A stretch of DNA of 64,000 nt. Origin: Lucifuga dentata (lineage: Eukaryota; Chordata; Actinopteri; Ophidiiformes; Bythitidae). The notes beneath the pieces are model-generated. The model was not told the origin of the DNA and made no database searches. It saw only the letters and a program-made list of their open reading frames with translations. Below, piece after piece: positions 56,036 to 64,000 of this stretch. The first letter of the stretch is position 1. Each line of letters opens with the position of its first letter. The position numbers and the translations under genes were made by a program. The DNA is taken from NCBI GenBank assembly GCA_014773175.1, contig VXCM01000715.1:58371-122370 (forward strand), written 5' to 3'.

Positions 56036-57689
56036 GACCAGGGCCAGATCATGGTCCCATGAGGCGAGCNCCCCCCCCAAACTACATGGTGGATGTTATG
56101 ATAAGTCAGTTGAGGAAGGGGGCCTGAGGATAGTGAGGATAACAGATAGTCCTGGTCTGCTGCCTCTGCATCTGTTCAAATCCACACAAATTGTGGCTTG
56201 ATGCAAAACCTGAGAGCTCGTACTGTTGGTGAACCAGTCACCAGATGGAGATCAGCAGCCTAAGGGTAGGCACCGTAGCACCAGAAAGAGCCAAAACATG
56301 ACCAAAAATGTTTGTCTGTTTAGCATAGCTTAGAGAAACTGTAGCGACTGAGTCCTTTTTAGTGAGGTCTTTGGTTTAGCATATAGCATATGGTGGCTCT
56401 GGCAGGACTTGAAGCAACAATTACCCATCGTCACCACAAGTCTGAGATGCCAAAGTTAAATTAACTGGATAGAAATTTTGTAATCGTTTTCATGTTTGTT
56501 CTGAATTGAAAGTGGAAGAATACATGCAGTGGGAATTAAACAACACCGAAGAACAAGTAGCAAATTTTGGCACAAATTATTTTCTCCCTTTTAGTACTAA
56601 GCAGATTGCCTGCCACACTACAAATCTCAAAAGGAAAATACCACCAAAAATGCATAAAAGAGCAGCCATTGTAGTATGTGTAGTAGGCATCATTTTCACA
56701 GTGGTAGTATCACTGTGGGGCTATTGTAAGTGATTTCAATAGTTTGTAGGTGGTCATTTTATTTTATATTTCATAAGGGTCTGTCTGCTTTATTGGAAAG
56801 CATATCAAAGCTGCTGTCAATATTGAAGTAATAGTCAATATAGAAAATCAAAAGCTTTTAGTGGTTTGGACTGTCAGAAGAAAAACTAAAATGACTGAGA
56901 TGTTCAGTTGCAATAACAAGTTACAATATCAGGCCTTTAACATTAAAGTCAGTAAAATAAATACAATAAATGGTTAAAATGTATAGGGCAGGATTCATAA
57001 AACACATCCACAACCTTAAAACAAGGTGTCAGTAACAGGACAACGATGCATTGATTAATAAAGGAAACTTTATGAATGAGCTTCACTTATTGCAGCGCTT
57101 ATTTAGCATGATGCCGTCTTGTTACTGTGATTGCAAATTTCTAAAATTGATCTTTAAACTGATTTCACCTGTTTTTAAATTAACTTTATAAAACTAAATA
57201 CAGAGCCAGTGATATACACAGTGACTGTCAAACATGACTGATGTTCACACAGAGTTTAAAAGCCAAAGCTGCTCACCAAGTGCTCAATACTGTCTGGAAG
57301 TGGATCAAAAAAAAAAAAAAAAAAAAAAAAAAAACTGACACCAATGATTGACATCAGTTGTAAGGCTCCAGCTGGATCCATTTTGCTGAAAGTGCAATTC
57401 AGTACTTCTTGAGCTGTAAGGACTTTGTACTGTCAAAAGCTTCTTCATATTGATGCAGAATACTTGCATGAAGGCGAGCAAATAATCTGTATTCAACAAC
57501 GACCTGGACAAACACATCCCCGGAAAAACAACATCTACATATTTGTGAACTTAAGATCCACTTACTGGATCAGGGTTTGAATATTGTGTTTACTGTATGT
57601 CTCCCTGAATTGTTAAATTGTGTTTGTAATTTGTTTGCTTCCTCACCTACAGCTCCTACTCATCTACCTGTTTGAAGACAGGGGATCTC
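56036..57689. other. Unassigned flank with C-run and poly-A
   Basis: A C run follows the N at 56070; poly-A at 57306-57333; otherwise only the MITE fragment at 56990-57150 is recognised. Confidence 0.6.
56990..57150. mobile_element. ATTCATAAA-type MITE, short derivative
   Basis: Starts GGCAGGATTCATAAAACACA and carries CTTTATGAATGAGCTTCAC, then GCGCTTATTTAGCATGATGC, matching the right part of 33765-34318. Much shorter, probably an internal deletion copy. Confidence 0.6.
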
Positions 57690-57870
57690 TCTCTGAATTG
57701 TCTCTCCTGAGGTTTCTTCCTTTCTTCTTTTTTTCTTCCTTATATGATAAGGATTTTTAATGGAGTTTTTCCTTGTCTTCTTAGAGGGACTGAACTGGTT
57801 CAGGAAGCATTAATGTGCAGGTCTGTAAAGCCCTTTGAGACATGATATTGGGTTACACAAATAAATCTGA
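57690..57870 (+). mobile_element. LINE/SINE 3' tail fragment
   Basis: CTCCTGAGGTTTCTTCCTTT, GGAGTTTTTCCTTGTCTTCTT and GTAAAGCCCTTTGAGACATG, ending in ACACAAATAAATCTGAC: the same teleost tail family as 24005-24170, better preserved. Confidence 0.8.
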
Positions 57871-58097
57871 CAAACAGCACTAGACATGCCGTTTATCTTT
57901 AACGATTAGGATGCCTTTAACAGACTTGCAGTAACTAAACAGAAAGAATACATCAAATGCTACAGATCTACTTATATTGTCATACTGACTTATTTTTCAT
58001 GAAGAGGCATAGCCCTCACTTTTCTGTAGTATTATAATTAAATGCACCAATTGATATTTTAAAGAGGAGCCACACACACCTTCACTCTTATTTTGGA

Positions 58098-58098
<1 letters not shown>

Positions 58099-58136
<38 letters not shown>
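58099..58136 (+). repeat. (CA)n microsatellite
   Basis: About 18 CA units. Confidence 0.95.
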
Positions 58137-58137
<1 letters not shown>

Positions 58138-58912
58138 CACAGATGAAAGGGTTCTTTGATTGCCTATTGCTTTTTCCTGGGTGTGTGTATGTGTGTTTTC
58201 CTTCAGCTTTTCGAAGCTGGAATACTGAATGCATAGTTAGAATGACTTGACTCAGTGGACTCCAGCTCAGTTGTGAGTTGGATCCAGTGTTACTGATGTC
58301 CTCTTCTTCCACAGGGAATGTAAGTATATTAGCATGAAAACTGCAGCAGCATCTGCATTCTAACATGGTTTACTTGCTTTCAGAGGGATTTCGAAGGCGC
58401 TTCAATGGCTACTCTGAGCAAGAAATGGGAAATGCTTTAAAAAAAAGAGCCTGAAAAGCTCCATTCTCAACTTTTAAAATGAGACATCATAAGCCTAATA
58501 AAAATACAAACCATACCTCTGCCTATGTAACAATATTTGAGGGGTCACAGTGGTATCTCCCCTGAATGTTTTGACAGTAGTTTGCAAAGTATAAATCAGT
58601 GTTTCCTTTGTTTATATTGAGCTCCTTATTTGCTTCCTTGCTGTTTCCTAAGTCACCCCCACTATTGAAGCTGTTTGCTTAGCTTGTCAGCCTTTAGCTA
58701 CATGCTGTGATATGCCTTGTTTAGTGCTCTGCAGAGTCTCACTAGATATTCACAGCAACTATAAAATGATAAACACAGAATTACCTGCCTGTAACCCCAA
58801 TATTTAAGTCTGACTTTTTGCTCTTAAAATTACTGTTGCTGATGCCACTTTTGGTGAATGAGAATAAGCTCTGCACACAAAAGCCTTTTTTTTAACTCTG
58901 TAGTGTTTTGCT

Positions 58913-59010
58913 GTCGATGTATTGTTTTTACCGATGTATTATCTTTACCGATGTATTGTCTTTACCAATGTATTATCTTCACCAATGTATTATCTTTACT
59001 GATGAATTAT
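58913..59010 (+). repeat. Minisatellite, about 16-bp unit, six copies
   Basis: Unit near CGATGTATTATCTTTAC, with variants at the first base and in GTATTGTC/GTATTATC. Copies are adjacent without spacers, so it is a VNTR and not a CRISPR-like array. Confidence 0.9.
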
Positions 59011-59289
59011 CTTTAGTAGTGCTGGAGGAGTCAAAGCTGTGAGAAAAAATGCAATCTTCTTGAAGTCAACTTGCCAAGCAGTCAAAAACTAAATAAAAAT
59101 AAGAGCATGAATAAAAAAAAGTGACTGTAACAGACCACTGTAATATTTTAATATTTAATGAATTTGATGTTTGATTGTTACTTATGTATGATGAAATGGA
59201 ATTCATTATTTTTTTTAAACAAAATACGTGAAATGAGCAAATGTGATGGATCACTGTCTCGGAGCTGTATGCTCAGGTTGACATTTGTA

Positions 59290-59720
59290 TTGTCTGGAGG
59301 TTTTCTGGATTGCAGTGAGGAGAATACGTAATTCCATGCCTGTGGGGCATATATCATGAACCTCTGTGTTATACCCTCTTAGTGAAGATCCTTGCCTTGA
59401 CAGATATAGTATTGGTCTCTTCTTGACAGATACCAATACTGATGTGTATTGAAAGAGACCACCAACAGGGGAAACTACAGGCCTTTTACCACTGTATTGG
59501 TATAGCAGGTTTGATCTGGACCATACCATATCGAGCTGTCATCATATGTATTCGCACTGTGGCCTCACAGATTGGGACCCCTGATGATTGTTGCCCTTGA
59601 ATGGACTGTGCCATCACAGGAATAAATGCCACAGTTAGAACTGAAGAAGCCTTTCAAAACACCTTCAAGCTACTTTTTCCAGTCCAGCGACTCAACTTCA
59701 ACCTTCTAGACACTGTGCCA
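59290..59720. repeat. Unclassified interspersed repeat
   Basis: Richer in GC than its surroundings. Contains ACCCCTGATGATTGTTGCCC, ATGGACTGTGCCATCACAGG and ACTGAAGAAGCCTTTC, wording I associate with fish retroelement tails, but no RT or endonuclease motif is readable. Left at repeat level. Confidence 0.35.
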
Positions 59721-60109
59721 TCAACCTGATTGGCTCATTATGTGGGCCTACAGGTGACGAGAGAAAATGGTTTCAGTAGATTTGTAGCTCCATCAGAAAT
59801 TATTACTACAACAAGTGCTGACTTTGATACTGAGATTATGCCCTTCTAGATTAAAACTGGTGTTAAGAAAGATATGAACTTTGTTTTTTTTTTTTTTTTT
59901 TTTTTTGCTGCATTTTTGTTGGGGGATCATTTTTAAATTCCACAGGCACAAGTAAGTTTACTTGCACACTATATTCATACTTTTGTTTGTACTTTGATTG
60001 AGGCAAAAATGCTGAGTAAGCCATATACATGGATGGCATTAATAGCATTCAGTTGTTTGCTGAATATGCATGACTTGTGAGAGGAAGTATGAAGGCAAGG
60101 AAATGCATA

Positions 60110-60300
60110 CAGAGAATGCTTCTGCTGATTGTAAAAGTGTTTACATGCTTGAGTAAGTCAACTTATGATTGCATAATTGAGGTCTTCTACTCAGGGCACA
60201 TCAATGTCCATGTGTGCCAATTCCAATCTGATTGTGGTGTTTCCATGATATTTGAAAAAATCGACTTATTAGCTCAATAATTACAATCAAAGTTTTAATG
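60110..60300 (-). repeat. Interspersed repeat family A, copy 3 (reverse)
   Basis: GTTTACATGCTTGAGTAAGT is the reverse complement of the core in copies 1 and 2, followed by TGATTGCATAATTG matching the CAATTATGCAAT-type block. Confidence 0.6.
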
Positions 60301-61435
60301 TGTGTAAATGTACAGATTGGCTGAAGCTGAGGGTACCAGGAGTTTAAAGTCGTTAGGGTGAACTGCTGACACATATGGAAATACTCTCCTGCTGTACGTT
60401 TATTCACTGTACAGCATAGTGTTGCTATCTAAACCATATGGAAAAACGAGGTAGAGATCTCAACAGCAGGCTTACCACACATGGTTATTATCAACCCACT
60501 ACAATGCAACTGCGAGTACAAACAGGCTTACTAAGGAACTACCTTTATGGCAGAAATGGAACTTTGTGAACCTGCAGCGAACCCTGCAGGTTTTATTGTC
60601 TGCAACACAACACAGCACAGGGAAGCCAGCACAGCCTTACTCTGCAAATCACAGGATCCTGTTGGCTAGCAAGAAGAGCTGGGTATATGGAAAGGAGGGT
60701 TGAAATATCAAGCACAGAACTAAAGCAAAAGAACAAAAAAAACAAAACAAAAAAAAAACAAAAAAACAACAAGTTCAAGTTAAATCAGAAGGGGAGATCA
60801 TCTGTAAACATAAAAGAATTGGCTTGCAAGAATCAGCAGGGCATACCATCAAACAAAGCATTAAAAATCTAATTGATCACTTCTGAGCACTGCTTTGCTT
60901 TTGGAGCATGTTTAGCATGTAGCATCTGGGTGCCAGCATGGAGTTGGCATGGCTTGGCTGGTCAATCCTGATTGGATGCACATGAAGCAACAGCTAATTA
61001 CTGGAGTACATTAAATGTTAAAATCCAAGCAATATGAGTCAATAGTCTTAAAAAACAGGTAGTGGAGTAGCATACCAATTCATATTAGTGGAAATCATTG
61101 TGATTGTATTATTGGAGCAGTATTAATAACTGTCATCATGTAATAGAAGCATGTCATTTCTATGTACTTTGGGGTTAATGCAATAATATTTTAAAGGGTT
61201 TACAGCAGGTTAACTGGTGTATTTACTCCTACTGTGTGTCATGTATTATTTCTGTCATGTTTTAAGTTTTACTTATGTTTCTAGTTTCTTTGCATTTTTA
61301 TCATTTTATATTTCATCTTTAGCTTGTTTAAATGGTATTGCAAATTAGTTGTTTTTGGGAAATATAATAAAACTCCCTTGACTTAACTCTTTTGTATCTG
61401 GCCTATATTTTATCCTCAACAAAGCCTTTGAACGT

Positions 61436-61466
<31 letters not shown>

Positions 61467-62909
61467 NTGAAAAAAAAAAAAACACATGGAAGATAGCAAA
61501 AATGGAAAAAAAAAGTTTATGGGGAAAAAAATTAATTTTGGTGGTGGTAGAAAAACACCACTTCATATTCACTATATATCCATGGCTCTTATTGAAATAC
61601 AGAATCTATGTAAGCTGAATATAGTTTGTCATTTTATCCTGTACTTTAACCTATAAAGTGTGCAAATAGCACAATTGAAAATGTTTGATCAAAATGTTGA
61701 AAATGTCTAAAATGTTTTCATCAGATGAATGTGTCTAAACTGCTACCAAATGTCATTACCTGCCTGTGTGCCTGTGGATGGTCCCTGCTCCAACAATGTT
61801 ATCTAATCTCTGGTGCCTTGCGGACACTCTCAGTGAGATGTGGGCGTATTACTGCATTTCTGAGTGACACATTGTCATTTGTATATGAGAGGCTCTAACG
61901 GTCAAAAGGACATGCAACGTGTCAAGTACTCACAGCAATAAAAGCAATGTGGCAAAATGTTGACGGCATCTCACCTGAGAGTCAAAATGAAACATGACTG
62001 TAGCAGAATGCATTTCTATGAATGTCCTTTCATCATGTGGAAATGAGAAGAATAATCTCATGACTGGTTTATATTTTTAAAGAGAGGACATTGCAGAAAA
62101 GAAGAATAGGTCAATATGTTATTTGGATTTGAATTTGTTTTGTTTCTCATTGTATGAAGTTACGCTTCAATCAAAGAAAGTTAGAAAAACTCCTGCTTAC
62201 ATCATCTACACCACTTGCTTTTTAAATGGGAAGAATGGTAGTTTTGTTGTTTTGTTTGGTAAAACAGCATACATCTCATTTCAGATGGAATTGCACTTTG
62301 GTTTTTTGTGAATATGGAAGTTTGGAAAAGTGACAAAGAAAACTGTAAAGCATGTAAAGTGTGTGTTAAAATTATACTGTTGTTACTCTTCACTTTGAAA
62401 TGGCATTCGATTTGATGAAACAGTCAGTCTCACTTGTTTGGGGCTCTAAACTATGGAAGACATTTTTAGTTGAGAAGATTCTCTGAGGCAGCAACTGTAG
62501 TTATTGTGAATTTATTCAAATATGTATGAATCTTTGGGACAGAATATGTCATACGTTGCTCTGTATGCACATCGGTTACCCAGAAGATACAAGATATGCA
62601 AGTTCACAGAGTCATAAGCATGTCAGGCTAACTTTTGTTTCTGAAATCCTCTCACAAAACCCAAAAGTTTAGGACTTGACTTAGGACTTTCCTGCCTTCA
62701 CTTGAGCAGTAAAACTTGATATTTATATCCTTCTGACTTTCAAAACTGCCATATCTGCAGTGTTGTGACCTTTCAAATTATGGTCAATATGTAAAACAAT
62801 ACCAAATTTTCTATAAGGCATAAAGAAGGGCAATTCAAATCTGCTTTTCCAGGGTTATAAATCAATCAATCAAGGGTTATCAAATCAATCAATAAATGAA
62901 TAAAAATAA
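60301..62909. other. Unassigned flank
   Basis: A-rich tract at 60735-60775, T run and N at 61438-61467 followed by an A run (61470-61481). No exon or named repeat seen. Confidence 0.6.
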
Positions 62910-62930
62910 TTTAATATTGACCAGTTAAAG

Positions 62931-64000
62931 ATGAATAGCATCATCATGATGATGATGATCATCATCCAGCTGATCTTCAACTCCCACCTCCGAAAGAACT
63001 TCTCCTGCATTCCGAGGGAGGCTGGGGACATGGAGACTGAATGGACCCTGTTCAAAGCCTCCATTGTTGAAGCAGCTGTTTTGAGCTGTGGCCAGAAGGT
63101 TGTTGGTGCCTGTCGTGGTGGCAACCCAAGAACCCGCTGGTGGACGCCAGTGGTGAGGGAAGCCGTCAGGCTGAAGAAAGAAGCTTTTCGTGCCTGGTTG
63201 GCACAGGGGACTCTGGAATCGGCTGACAGGTACCAGCAGGCCAGAAGGACTACAGCCTCAGCGGTTGTGGAAGCAAAAACTCGGGTGTGGGAGGAGTTCA
63301 GGGAGACCATGGAAAATGACTTTCGATCAGCCTCAAAGCTGTTCTGGCAAACTGTCAGACAACTCAGGATGGGTGGGAGGTTCATAGCCCAAGCTGTTTA
63401 CAGCAAGGGCGGAGAGCTACTCACCCGGACTGGGGATATTGTCAGGCGGTGGAAGGAGCACTTTGAGGAACTCCTTAACCAGGCTTCCATGCCCTCCACA
63501 GGGGAGGCAGAGATGGAGGACTCGGGTGGATCGGAGACCATCTCTCTGGTGGAGGTCACTGAGGTAGTTAAAAAGCTCCGCAGTGGCGAATCACCAGGAG
63601 TGGATGAGATCCGTCCCGAGATGCTGAAGTCTCTGGATGTTGTGGGGCTGTCATGGCTGGCACGCCTGTGCAATATTGCATGGAGGTCTGGTTCAGTACC
63701 CTTGGAGTGGCAGACTGGGCTGGTGGTCCCCATTTTTAAAAAGGGGGACCGGAGGGTGTGTTCCATCTATCGAGGGATCACACTTCTCAGCCTTCCCGGG
63801 AAAGCCTATGCAGGAGTGCTGGAAAGGAGAATTAGATTGATAGTCAAATCTCGGATCCAGGAGAAGCAATGCGGGTTCCGTCCTGGTCGTGGAACTGTGG
63901 ACCAGCTTTTCACTCTTGCATGGATACTAGAGGGGGCTTGGGAGTATGCCCAACCAGTCTACATGTGTTTTGTGGACCTGGAAAAGGCCTACAACCGTGT
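62931..64000 (+). mobile_element. Non-LTR retrotransposon ORF2, 5'-truncated, open to window edge
   Basis: A frame open from 62910 (after TAA at 62907-62909) to 64000 without a stop; first ATG 62931. After an ATG/ATC simple-repeat start, LINE homology begins at about LIFNSHLRKNFCSIPREAGD. Reverse-transcriptase blocks follow: GESPGVDEIRPEML, VVPIFKKGDRR, YRGITLLSLPGKAYAGVLER, QCGFRPGRGT and, at the very end, CFVDLEKAYNRV, where block A keeps its first Asp but has N for the usual D of AYDRV. The upstream endonuclease domain is missing. The family (RTE- or Rex-like) is not certain. Confidence 0.85.

Noticed and set aside
58913..59010. CRISPR-like array
   Set aside because: Units are directly adjacent with no spacers, and the genome is a vertebrate one.
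59290..59720. Penelope-like retroelement
   Set aside because: Some wording looks familiar, but no RT or GIY-YIG motif is readable, so the family cannot be supported.
62885..63385. 166-codon minus-strand ORF at the right end
   Set aside because: Antisense shadow of the LINE ORF on the plus strand.

Overview
The window is genomic DNA from a ray-finned (probably percomorph) fish. It carries one vertebrate-type protein gene with small exons and GT-AG introns. It is packed with repeat types typical of teleosts: Tc1/mariner, PIF/Harbinger-like, TTAA-flanked fold-back elements, hAT-like MITEs, L2-like and other non-LTR retrotransposons, and dense microsatellites. Nothing bacterial or viral is present; most short ORFs of this AT-rich DNA have no coding support.

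The only clear host gene is sfswap (SFRS8, suppressor-of-white-apricot homologue), a splicing regulator read on the minus strand. Fourteen coding exons lie between 36946 (start codon) and 7325. They join without a phase conflict into 684 codons holding the DRY_EERY-type N-terminal region, SURP domain 1, the Tyr/Pro-rich linker, SURP domain 2, the conserved [10 protein letters not shown] segment and the charged coiled coil before the RS domain. No RS-domain or C-terminal exon was recognised between 7324 and 1, so the 3' end of the gene should lie beyond the left edge.

Layout: 1-7324 is sfswap intron 14 (L2 fragment, rearranged Tc1 copy, microsatellites, a perfect hairpin). 7325-36946 is the exon/intron body, whose introns hold most of the MITEs and a long pyrimidine-rich tract (in the RNA) before exon 14. 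About 36950-37150 is the 5' UTR and proximal promoter with a YY1-like site. 37150-62900 is a gene-poor flank in which I recognise no exon; it holds a Harbinger-type element with a transposase remnant, a minisatellite, a second perfect hairpin and simple repeats. 62910-64000 is a 5'-truncated LINE whose reverse-transcriptase ORF is open to the window edge.

An important caution: the sequence holds 21 single Ns. At several of them the two flanks are identical direct repeats, four of exactly 67 bp. These look like unmerged contig ends, not biology. I found no new multi-gene system; the most interesting material is the sfswap splice architecture, the transposon structures and the open LINE ORF.
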